This document shows, piece after piece, positions 34,018 to 44,914 of a stretch of DNA of 64,000 nucleotides. The stretch covers positions 27,541,280 to 27,605,279 of the forward strand of contig NC_083605.1 of assembly GCF_029168945.1 (NCBI RefSeq), read 5' to 3'. A model generated the notes under the pieces. That model did not search any database. It saw only the letters and a program-made list of their open reading frames with translations, and was not told the origin of the DNA. Position numbers and translations under genes: made by a program. Positions within the stretch are counted from its first letter, which is position 1. Every line of letters starts with the position of its first letter. The stretch comes from Cannabis sativa (Eukaryota > Streptophyta > Magnoliopsida > Rosales > Cannabaceae).

Positions 34018-35908
34018 TTGTTCCAGAAGAAAGAAGAGCAAGAAAAAAAAAAGAAAATGAAAGAAAAAAATATGTTTTCTAATTTATTTTTTATTTTTAA
34101 ATTATTTTAAAATAATTTTTATTACATTTAGATAGTTAAACCACTAAAAGTTTGTTGCGTGTACATCAGGGTACACTGTGACATATCGACTGTGGCCTTC
34201 AATAGAGCATTTTGGATAAAAGATTAAACAACATAACAGAAGTGAGGCTTCGAGAGTTTTACCATCAAAATTAGTTTGTGGGGTTATATAGTTCTAGTAG
34301 ATTTGCTACCAATATAAAAAAAGTATCTAAATGTTTTGATTAACCAACTTTAGATATTATTGTCGCAGAATAAAGTAATTAAAAGTTACATTTGATTTAA
34401 ATATTGGGTATTTTGTTGAGCCAATCTATTTCGGCCCACTTTTCCTTGCTAAATAAGGAAGGCCCAAAGTCCAACAACAAAATTACACAGCCTAATTGTG
34501 TAAGTCGTGGAAAGTTAACTCACACAAGGTTTCTTCGATCTTGATGAAAGCACGAATATATTTCTATTTACATCATCAATCTTCTAGAACAAGAAACATG
34601 TGATACTAACGTCATCCATCCACGCACCCACGTCACTTAGGGCATAAGCAGAAAGTTCAGGGTTCATAATTCAAATTATTGATGAGTCACTATATTTAGC
34701 GAGCTTAGTGACCTTACTACCTTCAACATCGCTCTAATATAAAAAGTAGAAAGGAAAGGGGTTGGTTAATCAAAATTGGATTCTCTGTCTAAAATAAAAA
34801 ACTAGTTTTTCAGTGCTTTCTCTTTCTAAGCTAAGAACCTCCTTTGACTTAAGCATCAGAGAGTTTTTTGTAGGAAAACCCCTAGGAGCTCCCGTTGTTG
34901 ACACAGTTTTTCATCAACGGATCTAAGAAGATCATAAATGACCAAGATGAACACAAGTGAATGTGGATCAAAAGCAAATTGATTTATAGAAAAGAAAATT
35001 AATGATGATGAACAATAAATTTTATAGTGGTTCACCCCCTTTCAGCAGTAATAAGCTAGTCCACTTGTAGTTTTATTGATCTCAATGTTCAAAAATAGTT
35101 CTCCAGAGTTATGTCCTCCAAGAATTCAGTCCTTAAGTGAGTTTTTAGAGTTAAATAAAGTAAGTCAGAAAGACAGCCTCCCTTTACAATTAACTTCATA
35201 ACCTTTATATAGGTTTACATATAGGGCTTAAGGTTTCTTAACCTGACATATCTTTTTTCCTAACTATAGTTAAGTTAAGTTGACTTTGAAATACGAAATA
35301 ATAATAATAAAATAATATTCCAAAGCAAATATCTCAAAAAAATGATAATTATTGTAGATATTATTAGACTAGCTATGATGGCACATGCCTAACACGAAAG
35401 TGCCTCTTCACGCAGACTCAGTCTGTATAAGTTACTTGGACTTCAAAGGTATACCCTGCATGGAGCACTATGTGTCATTGGTCACGTGTCCTCACGACTC
35501 TAGTCATGATGATGATAATTGAAACATCTCGAAAATTTAATTTTAATAATTAGGACATATTTTATAAAATATAAAATAATAAGTGTGTTATGAGTATAAT
35601 AGGTAGGATTATGATCTTACTTGACCTCGAAAAGTGGCCAACCAACAGCGGGGTCATATTAATCTGATATTTTTCACGTGTTACACAATTAGCATCTGTA
35701 AGTAAAGAACACAAGGATTTTTATAGAGATTTGACCCTCTTAGTTAGCAAGTAACAACATACTCTCCTTTTAGTTGTATTGATATGGAGAGATAACACTA
35801 TTTAGATCACTATCGGTGGGATCTGATATAGCTCTCTTAAGGTTACAAAGTAGGATTCAAAGATGGCAAATGTCAAGTGTTGAGAGATGCTATAATGGGT
35901 GTGTGAAT

Positions 35909-35910
<2 letters not shown>
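34018..35910. other. Old non-coding sequence, unassigned
   Basis: AT-rich, unlike the elements on either side. There is an A-rich stretch near 34035-34070. I see no LTR ends, terminal inverted repeats, RNA genes or coding frames. With one TCTAG removed it joins 15684-15691 as the C2 target. Two stretches (about 34880-35060 and 35690-35830) read like decayed transposable element ends, but I could not assign them. Confidence 0.4.

Positions 35911-35965
<55 letters not shown>
35911..35965. repeat. (GA)n microsatellite, about 55 bp
   Basis: Uninterrupted GA repeats between GTGTGAATGG and TGTGATATC. Shorter GA runs occur in the gypsy and copia-like LTR leaders. Confidence 0.97.
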
Positions 35966-35967
<2 letters not shown>

Positions 35968-36229
35968 TGATATCAGACTTAGAGCTTGACAGATTAAATG
36001 AGAATTAATGACTTGGAGGCTTAGGATTAGACTTAGCTTTTCTAGGGTTGAGTTAAGGCTCGTTATACAGGAGAGCTAAACTCTAATTTACAAATAAATT
36101 AAGTACACTTTTACATACTAAATTGATTAAATGTAAAAGACTAAATTTCCCCTTAAACATAGGTATTTTTCATCTTCTTTATTGGGCTATTAAGGCCGAA
36201 TTTACAGTCCAACTGGTAGTCCACATGTA

Positions 36230-37350
36230 AGGTCGTGCACTAGAATCTTGCCAGGTCTAATCATGACTGGCCAAGCACCTGCAGGAAGCAGGCTGGCTAG
36301 CCTTGTGCTTGGTTGGCCATAGGGTCAGCCAGGGATGGCCGGCCAGCCCCCTTGAGGTGGCTGGTCTGTCACTTTGTCTCCCCATTTAAGCGTCATTGAT
36401 ATTTTTCACATAAGAATGCCACGACAGGTGGGCAAAATTTGGGATGACATTTTCCCCCTAAGTTCTTGTGCAAACATCTGTATGAATAGGGACTTACTAG
36501 CTAAGTTGGAACTGATGTAGCCTTTATTGCATAATTTATGCTGTACTTTTACTCTTTGAAATGTCTACTCTTTACCGTCTGATCTCATTTGTTGTAGTAA
36601 ACTAACAGCTTTTACATGTCTCTTTGTTGAGTGTGTGTGGCAAGTGAAGGAGTGGTCCCACGGAAACTATTTAATTCTTTTGGGTGGAAACTCTCTTCAC
36701 TTTTTCACTTTTCACTCTCTCACTAGAAAGTAACTTTTGAATAAGCTCCTCCATCTCTCTAGAGGACCGAACCCACATAGCATCATTCTCTTGCGATTTT
36801 CACGCTATTTTGACAATCCAAGCTTCCCATCTTCTTCATCAATAATTTCTTATTATGGGTAAGCTTTCGATTCTCGCTATTCACTTGATTTAGTTGATTT
36901 TTCCATGAATGCATGAACCTTGTTCTTTTCTTTGGATGTCTTTTCATTCCAATGTTAGATTGTAATCTTTTCGGTATTTTGATCCGCATGGTAGTCTTAG
37001 GATATGTAATGTGTGATTTCTATATGAAAAAGATCTGATTTTGACCTTCATTGTGATTCTTGGCTCTTTGAGTCACAAAGAACATGTTTGAGTTCTTGAA
37101 AAAAAACATGCTCGAATCCCATACACCTCTTGGCCAGCCAAGAAGGTCTTGTTTAAGACCTGGCTGGCCAAGGGTGGCGACCATGGGGTCTGGCCGGCCA
37201 AGGGTGGTACCCTATAGGTTGGCCTGCCTATGCTTGGAAGTGAGGTTCCTAGCCGGCCCTAGGCTGGGTCATGGGACATGGCCGACCTCTTAGGTTTGGG
37301 AACCCTGGCCAGCCAAGACCAAGGTTCTAAGCGGCCAGCCAGTTTTTGTC
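36230..37350. repeat. Cluster of GGCCGGCC / TGGCCAGCCA palindromes
   Basis: More than ten GGCCGGCC-, GGCTGGCC- or GGCCAGCC-like motifs lie in two groups (about 36260-36365 and 37130-37350), with more at 38627-38730 and 41160-41220. A strong inverted repeat at 37131-37170 has outer arms TGGCCAGCCA/TGGCTGGCCA and inner arms GGTCTT/AAGACC. No coding is supported; a few short open frames cross it. Confidence 0.65.
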
Positions 37351-39145
37351 CTCTGTTGACCTTGACTAAGGTCTTGTGATGGCCTTGGGGGCATATACGA
37401 TTGTAGTCTTATGTGTGGTTCCCTTTGGGAACTCTGTGTGAGACTTGGTAGTGAGTCCATTATAGTCGAGTGCACAACTTAGGACTCACTATTTGTCTAA
37501 GTAAATGTACTTAAGACAGTACTTCGCTGATAATCAGCCTTGTACATTGTGATTTACCTAGAAGGTACCCTTGGGTATAGTGGACTATAACTGTGTTTGT
37601 AGCTTTGTCAGGTTTCTCACCTCCCCTTGTCTCTTCTATGAAGGTGATTTTATGTGTTGAATTGGGAGGTGACAGCCGCATAGTTCCCTTTGTTATCTTG
37701 TGTGATTCAGGACTAACAGTCATGGTCAGAATGAAACGAACATGTCGTAGAGCGCTGCCGTGAGATCCTCATGTTGCCAGGGTGGCAATAATGGGTCGAG
37801 ACAGATTTTTAGAGGAGGTTACTCAGCCTCATGTTGATGTAGATCCAGAGATTGACTCAGTATAGGTGCCTTAGGTTGACTAGGGGGCTGAGAGTCCTAT
37901 CACTGAGTCTGAGATTAAGGAGGCTGCACTAGTCAAGATGAGGAGATACAGAACTTGTATTGTCCTCTCCAACTGCCCCTTAGGTAGGTATGATGACGAT
38001 GGGGAACCTTTGAACAGGCTTGGTCAGCCTTCACCCACCCCTTGCCTACATCTGGAGGCAAGGGCAAAGCGATTGTTAAGGATTTAGACAATTCCTCTTT
38101 CGAGGGTGATGGTATTCGATAGTTGATAGCACCATCTTTTACATTCTTGTCTTACATTGAATGTTTGTGACTTGTATTCTGACTTTGCTACTTTCTTTTT
38201 GCAAATATGTCCTCTAGATTGAGAGGTCTTGCTGGTGGACCTTCTGATGAGCCTTCAAGTCATCTGAGGGCCAAGGTGGCTTAGACCACCCATGGTAGAG
38301 ATGCTGCTAGATCATCTCTTCCTCCTCCTCCTCCTCTAGGGCCTGCACCATTCAGGCAGCCCATGATTGATGATTCTTCGATTAGGAGGGAACGACCTTC
38401 GGGCAGTGGTGCCTCGAAGCCCGGTCGGGGAGTTGGCTCAACTGCGGGGCAGAGAGCCATGGAGGCAGCTCGCAGGAGCCTATAGAGAGCACTTCCTTCG
38501 ATGGATGATGATGAGCTTGAGGAGCTCGGTGACAGTGGGCCAGACAGGCTCCACTCTGCTGGCCTTTGGGATTTATCTGTGGTGAGTTGCACACTTAATT
38601 ATGCTAATTTTTTTGGCATTTTTGCAGGTTGGCCAGCCACAGTGATGTTGCATGGGGTTGGTCGACCAATAGTGTGTCCTTGAGGGGTCTAGTCGGCCAT
38701 AGAAACCTTGTAGAAAGGTTGGTCGAGAAGTGTTTTTATTTTGACACTAGCTTTGACCTTGTTTTGCTTTCAAACCTTGATGAAGTTGAGCGTTTCACGT
38801 GACAACTCTCGGGGTTCCTCGAGTGCTCTTCGTGAGTAGGTGAAGACCTTAGAGGCTACCCTTCTGGCAAGGGACCAGACTATATCTGAGATGGAGGCTC
38901 TCGACCTGCAGAACTGGAGCATGATTTTTGGTTTGGAGACAATGCTTGGTAATAGGAACCAAGAGAACACCACACCGGCTGCTACCATCTCCAAGGTAGA
39001 GGCTGATCTCACGAGATCTGAGTAGAAGTTAAGAACAGCTCTTGCTAGCCAGCAAGCCATAAGACGAGTATGTTAACTTGTCTTTAGAACTCATTTATGA
39101 GTTCAAGCTGCACAACTCCAATGATGATCTTTAATACATGGGTGA

Positions 39146-39150
39146 TGAGG
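39146..39150. repeat. Target duplication TGAGG of the solo LTR
   Basis: TGAGG here and at 41036-41040, directly outside the LTR ends. Confidence 0.93.
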
Positions 39151-41035
39151 TGTTGGAATTATTTTACCAGGATCTTAGATTTACTAACAAGTATGTTGTT
39201 TAACATCCTAAATATGAACTTCTAAAACGATATGAAATAAACACATATAAAGTATAAGAAACCTTACAGTGGTTGCAGCGGAATATAATGTCTCCTTCCA
39301 CTCAGATCTCTAACCCTTGTATCCTTTCTGTAGCAGAGTATCACCAAGATCTGAGCCCGAATGTCCTTCTCTTGAATCTGGATTCTTCACAGCCTTACAC
39401 ACTATGATTGAGATACTACTTGATGTGTGTGGGCACTCACTCACTCACTATAGAGCTTTCGTTTAGAAGAGAGGAAGAGAGAGAGAAGGTGGGGGCTAGG
39501 GTATAGGAAGAAGGCTTTGAATTTTTCTTTGAAGGAATGAGATGCATCATCTTTTTCCTGAAGCCATCACTACCTATTTATAGCAAACCATCTAGGGTTA
39601 GGTTAGATTTATTTGGCATTAAAATAATGAAAAAATAAATGGTAAATTCCTAACATAGTGGCCGGCCATTATATGGATAATGGGCCCCACTTTGAAATTT
39701 TACCATTTTGTCATTTTTCCATCTCGTTTTCTCACAAACGCCAATTTTCCAATTTAACCACTTAAATACCGATTCTAATTATTTAATAACTAAAAATTAA
39801 TTATTAAATAATATTGTCATTTAATAGATTTATTAATTAGACTAATCAAAGTCTCTTAATTAACAAATGAACCCTAGAATCTCTTTCTTCACAATTTAGC
39901 CATTGCTTAGTGAAAAATCACAAACTATGCATTATCTAATTTTAGAATTATAATTGAGTAATCAAAATCAATTAACTGAGTCTTACAAGCAGTATTGTCT
40001 CAACTAGTATGGGGACCATGGGCCTATATATCTGAGCTTCCAATAAGCAGACCCGGAACTTACCAAGTAAATTCACTGACTTATTAATTCCTTGTTGCAT
40101 CCACTCATAGAACTTGGAATTGCACTCACAGTTATATAAAACGCTCTATATGTTCCACGATATAGACACGCTATCAATTATCCATTGTTATAATCCCAAT
40201 AATCAATGATCCCCTATAGATGATTTACATTGTATAGGGATTGAATTACCGTTACACCCTTCAATGTATTTTATCCTTAAAACACTTAGCCACCTATAAA
40301 TAATATTTAAGTGAACTACACGTAATCGCTGAAATGAGTACTTAACCATTTATCTCTGTTTAGCCAAGCTCAAAGGAAATCATCATTTTACTTTTATGTG
40401 CTAGATAGAAGCTATAGATTCCATATCTATGTTTAGCGCTCCCACTCAATTGCACTACCATGTTCCCAAAATGTATGTATCACCCTGACCAAAAAGTAGG
40501 CTTAACTAACAAATCAAAGAACATGTATAATACTCTTGAGATCGAACCTAACCATATCAGGATTAAGATCATTTGATCTAGGATCAACTAGGTGATATTG
40601 AATTGAATAGATATTCCAGTAAGTTTAATATATCTGAATCAAAGTTCAAAATCGGTACATTTCGATGCATACTCCATGCATCCAACCCAAGCTTTACTTT
40701 AACCAATGCCCTGGAAAGAACATAGCACTTATCCAAGGTACAAGTAAACTATGTTGTAGATTGTCATATCAGTTAAACCCTCTTTGTACTGATAAATCTA
40801 GGAATATATATTTAATCACACAATCTTGATTACTTTCCACTGTGCTGATGACAAAATAAACAAGAACATAAATGTGATAAGCATTTGGATGAATTTATAA
40901 ATCAAATAAATATATAAATGATAACATGAACCAAATGACACACAAAGTGATGAAAATACTTCTATTTCTTTATTGATATTTAAAAGATAAAGATTACATT
41001 GAAATATAGTTTTATTTAGGGCATAAAATCCAACA
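39151..41035 (-). mobile_element. Solo copia-like LTR (1885 bp), diverged
   Basis: TGTTGGAATTATTTTACC...CATAAAATCCAACA with a perfect TGAGG duplication and no internal region. It shares full-length similarity with the C1-C4 LTRs but differs at many places, so it is older or from another subfamily. A solo LTR with an intact duplication arises by recombination between the two LTRs of one element. TATA box (minus strand) at 39582-39574. Confidence 0.93.
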
Positions 41036-41230
41036 TGAGGCCTTTTTGGATAGCACATTTGCTCAAGGGAAAGCATTGTACGAAAGCCAGTTGAGAGCAG
41101 ACCGAACTGCTATCCAGCCATAGGGGTCATCCTCGGGGCACTATGATGAGGAGATGGCCACCCACCCGCTTAGGAGGTGGCCGGCCAGGGCCTTGACTAG
41201 GTGGCCAGCCAGCCTATGGAGGCTATGGTT

Positions 41231-41549
41231 AGTCCACACTTTGGCGATCTAGATCTTGCAGCTTCCTAATTCAGCTCCACCTGCCCCTACACACATGTAG
41301 ATTCAATTTATTAGTTTTCAGCATTATGATTTTATAGTATAGACAGTATTTTCATGTTCTGTATGGCCTGTGGCCTTTTACTTTTTGAACACTACTTATT
41401 TTTAGCCTCAAGGCCTTCATGTTCGTACTTTTGGCCTATAGGCCCTCTATTTTTGAATATTACTATTATTTGGTCCTGTTACTTTTTATCATAGATTGTG
41501 CAATCAACCAGGCGGTCTTTAATCCTAGCTATCTTCTTATGACCTTGAC
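41231..41549. other. 3' flank of P1, non-coding, with GGCC palindromes
   Basis: T-rich sequence with inverted repeats GGCCTGTGGCC (near 41375), GCCTCAAGGC (near 41405) and GGCCTATAGGCC (41433-41444). No genes seen. Confidence 0.45.
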
Positions 41550-42698
41550 ATGTACTCTAATGCCCTAATGCTTAGGCACGCTACAGTGACTTTGTAATTA
41601 CAGTGCACACCTTTACTAATCAAAGAGTTTTCTCGAAAATTGTGATAAATCAAAAATTTTATTTAACTTGAAACTCTTACAAACATATACATATATTTAT
41701 ACCCAAAACTCGGATACCATTGTTTTAAACTTTACATTCCAAATAGCTTTTACAGACATGTCGCATAACGACTACAAAATGAAGCCCAAGTCGTCTCGGG
41801 ACCGAACTCTCCAAGACGCATCTTCTTGATATGTACAATCATTCCCAAGCTCAGAACTCATTGTTGTTCAGCTTTGGCCTTTCCTTTACCTATGGACGAA
41901 AACAATATGTGTGAGTCAACAGACTCAGTAAGAAAAGCATATAACTTACAATATATTACTAACTTGTATTTAGGTGCCCATACACCTAATTAGAAGGCTT
42001 ATAAGATGAGTAAGAATATTCTTAATAAAAGTACGACCTTTGTACAACATGCACTAAGTACTCATCTCGTACTAGTGTTGGTAGGGCTAAACCGTACCCC
42101 AAGTACTACTGAGTGTTGCACCACATGCAGTATGTATGTACCGTACTAGTGTTTGTAACACCGGATCGTACCCTTTGAACATCATATACTATACCAATGC
42201 ACTAAGTATTGCTACCGTACTAGTATTAGTAGTATATGAATCACAATTAGCATGCATATATTACACATACACATATTCATATTTAAATATAAATATATTC
42301 TACACTAGTCTTACCTCGTTTCCAAATTCAAGTGTGTCAGTTGACTTGAATTGAAATCCATGCGCTGAACGGAGGCCCTAAGTCATAATCACGTAAAATG
42401 GTAAACAACTTTCTAAAACCTTTTTCGGGATCTAAACTCAAAACTAAAAGTTTCCCTATTAATAAATAGCATGACAAAGCCCTAAATATTGAGGAAACAT
42501 GAGAAAAACAAAGAAATAGGAAAACTGCCTGAAAAACAACAGGGCATTTTCTGGGTCTGCACCAATAAAAACGGTAGGTTGTTTCTGCAGAAATGTCTTC
42601 CTGTCATTCACTGCAGAAAAAGAACGAGCCTCCTTTTAACTCAAAGCTACCCATACTTTCCAAAACTCTCCAAAATACCTGTAATCATCCATATGAAT
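41550..42698 (-). repeat. G4: minus-strand gypsy LTR fragment (G3-like family)
   Basis: Reads as the 3' end of an LTR in reverse: CCCTAATGCTTAGGCACGCTACAGTG near 41561, the U5-like hairpin 41611-41625, the TGAGTC hairpin 41912-41927, the TGTATGGGCA-loop hairpin 41970-41989, a GAGGTAAGA site near 42315, and the TTTCCCTATTAATAAATAGC core near 42450. It is broken at 42698 by G5. Similar to G3 LTRs but clearly diverged. The left boundary (TGTACTCTAATGCCC) is altered and uncertain. Confidence 0.75.
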
Positions 42699-44692
42699 TG
42701 TAAAGACCGCTTAATTTTAATTTGGAAATTAGCAAATAATTAGGATTTAATTGTGAAACTTCATGTTAGTTATTAATTATTATTTTACGGTGATTTATTT
42801 AAATTCAGAATGTATTTTATATTTTATATTTTATATATAGAATTTCATATTTTTGCATGTTTTGTGTCCGGCAAAATTGGAACGAGGTGTTTGGCTATTA
42901 GAATCACATCCTAGTATTTTCAGTATAGCGGGGCAATATAGTTAGACATTCAAAATGTCGGGAATAGACGAGATTTTAGAATTGATAAAAATACCCCTAA
43001 GTGATTTTATGACTTTTTGGCTTTAGTGGGGCCATTATGGTCTTTTTACCATTTGAGATTGTTGTCCTTTAGTGAAAATTTATTAAGCTAAGTAATCTGA
43101 ATTTATAATCCATTTTATTAGATAATATCATTACCCCTTTTTGCAAAAATTAGAATATTGAAGAAAAAACTTAAACTCTTTCTCTCTAGTCTCTCTCTCT
43201 CTCATGAACCCTAGAAACCAGCTAGGGTTTGATAATTTTTCTGCAACTCAGGGATTTCCAGCAGGTTATTAGGTGATTTAATCCAAGGTAATAGCTTTAG
43301 CACTTCTATCTTTTATTGCCTTATGGTTTTTAGTTGAGTTGTTGCATGATTTGTGTGTTTAGGTGTTGTAGTAGTTAGGGTTGTTTGAAATTGTTTTCTG
43401 GAGTTTATTTAAGTTTAGTTATGCTGATTTGAAGTGGTTTTAGGGGCTGTTATAAGAAATGAGCAAGCTTTGAGTTTAAGAACTCAAGCTTGGCTCTTCA
43501 ATGGTGAAATTTTCTATTGAGCATGTTATGTTGTTCTATTGCTTGGGTTATGTTTATTAGGGTATAATATGCAGGTCTAGAAGGTTTGGTAAGGTTTGGA
43601 GTCGAATTGGTTAGGTTTTCGAAATTTTTAGGTTACCTGGTGTAAAAACTGGTTAACCGGATCAGAAACTGATTTCCTACACTTTTGTGTTTTCGATTCA
43701 TGTTAGTTTAGAGCTTTGGTCGGTTAATTCCCTGTTAGTTTAGGGTATTTCCATGTTAACTTTTAGTAGGTAAGCTTTTGGTTTAAAACTTAAGTCTCCG
43801 GTTGTGATTTAGCGTGTCACTTATCCATGTTATGAACGATGTGATTTAGGAGCCTATAATTCGTCGAGCAGTTGTTCCACTCAAGTTGGCCGGCACACCT
43901 GAATTCGGAAAACAAGGTAAGATTAGTATAATGATATGCATAAGTGATTACATATTTAGCGTACATGTTTGTTTCCGTCAAAAAAACATATTAGGGTATC
44001 CGTGAGGTGTACATAGAGTTGCACCGAGATACCAACAGATATATGTAAGGTAAATCTATAGCCATCAGATTAGTATAGCAGGGCATTAGCGAGGTGTACA
44101 TAGAGTTGCACCAAGATTCCAACAGATATATGCTAGGCTATTAGATAGTACGAGTTATCTAATACCACATCAGTACGACTAGAGTATTGAGTATAGGCTG
44201 GATTCGCAGTTAGTCATACTTTGTCGAGAACGTTCTTGACTCAGTTAGGATTATGGTTGGGTGTATGGGCGCCTGATTATAGTCTGGGTTATTATTATGT
44301 TTTATGTTATGCTTTTCTTACTGAGTCTGTTGACTTACAGTTGCTATTTTCATGTGTAGGTAAGGGCAAGGCTAAAGCTGAGCAGCCGTGAGAGCGAGCA
44401 GATGAAGATTGTACATGTTGGGGCAGTTAGGCCTAGAGCGTACGATCTTTGGGACATCAGGGCTTATTTTGGATAGTCTCTAGGCGATAAGATTTTGTAT
44501 ATGTACACTTAACTTTCATAAATACTTTTGTAAACAGGATCCCGGATTTTTATATGTATGATATTTTATGTTTTAATTAATTAAGTAAAACTTTAATTAA
44601 TTACAATTTTCAATAAACTCGTTGATTAGCAACGAGCTGCACAGTTAAGTTTAAAATCACGTTAACACGCCTAAATTAGCTAGGGTGTTACA
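42699..44692 (+). repeat. G5 5' LTR (1994 bp)
   Basis: TGTAAAGACCGC...GGGTGTTACA. Contains the inverted repeat 43461-43495, an AAGGTAAGA site near 43914, two copies of a GTGTACATAGAGTTGCACC unit (about 44006-44030 and 44094-44120), the TGTATGGGCG-loop hairpin 44249-44284, the TGAGTC hairpin 44322-44337 and the U5 hairpin 44628-44646. The palindrome cluster is almost gone (near 43640). Confidence 0.9.
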
Positions 44693-44695
44693 ATT

Positions 44696-44710
44696 TGGTA
44701 TCAGAGTCGC
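44696..44710 (+). other. G5 primer binding site
   Basis: TGGTATCAGAGTCGC, three bases after the LTR end; initiator-Met type with changes in its downstream part. Confidence 0.85.
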
Positions 44711-44914
44711 CAGGTTGTCTTCCAAAGATCGTCACGACATGTACAATCATCATCAACGATCAATTCGTTTCACGGTTCAGTAATCTTTTATTGCTTTAGT
44801 AGCTTATTTTTGTAGTATGATTTAAGAAGAGCCTGTTAGGAAGCATGTTAGCAAGTTATTCTTGATCGCGATCTGACCAGACTAGCTCTTGGTTACGCGG
44901 GCTGTTCTAGTAGT

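Larger units (their letters stand above)
37791..41230 (+). pseudogene. P1: decayed gene-like region with coiled-coil-like part, split by a solo LTR
   Basis: The family is not recognised. Pieces with protein-like composition read on the plus strand: about 37791-38000 (starts ATGGGTCGAGAC), 38207-38583 (starts MSSRLRGLAGGPSDEPSS, with in-frame stops at 38282 and 38485) and 38780-39150 (charged, coiled-coil-like: KTLEATLLARDQTISEMEA). The last piece continues at 41036-41140 after the solo LTR; with the LTR and one TGAGG removed, the frame is continuous. GT and AG sites near 38582 and 38627 could mark an intron. It could be a decayed host gene or an extra ORF of a large transposon. Part of it recurs at 48485-48706. 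Confidence 0.4.

Noticed and set aside
34018..37790. Possible second transposon between C2 and P1
   Set aside because: Phrases near 34880 and 35690 look like transposon ends, but no matching LTR pair, terminal inverted repeat or target duplication was found by eye.
38281..38592. 103-codon minus-strand frame in P1
   Set aside because: Contains a serine run from a CTC repeat and overlaps the more protein-like plus-strand reading; no support for the minus strand.
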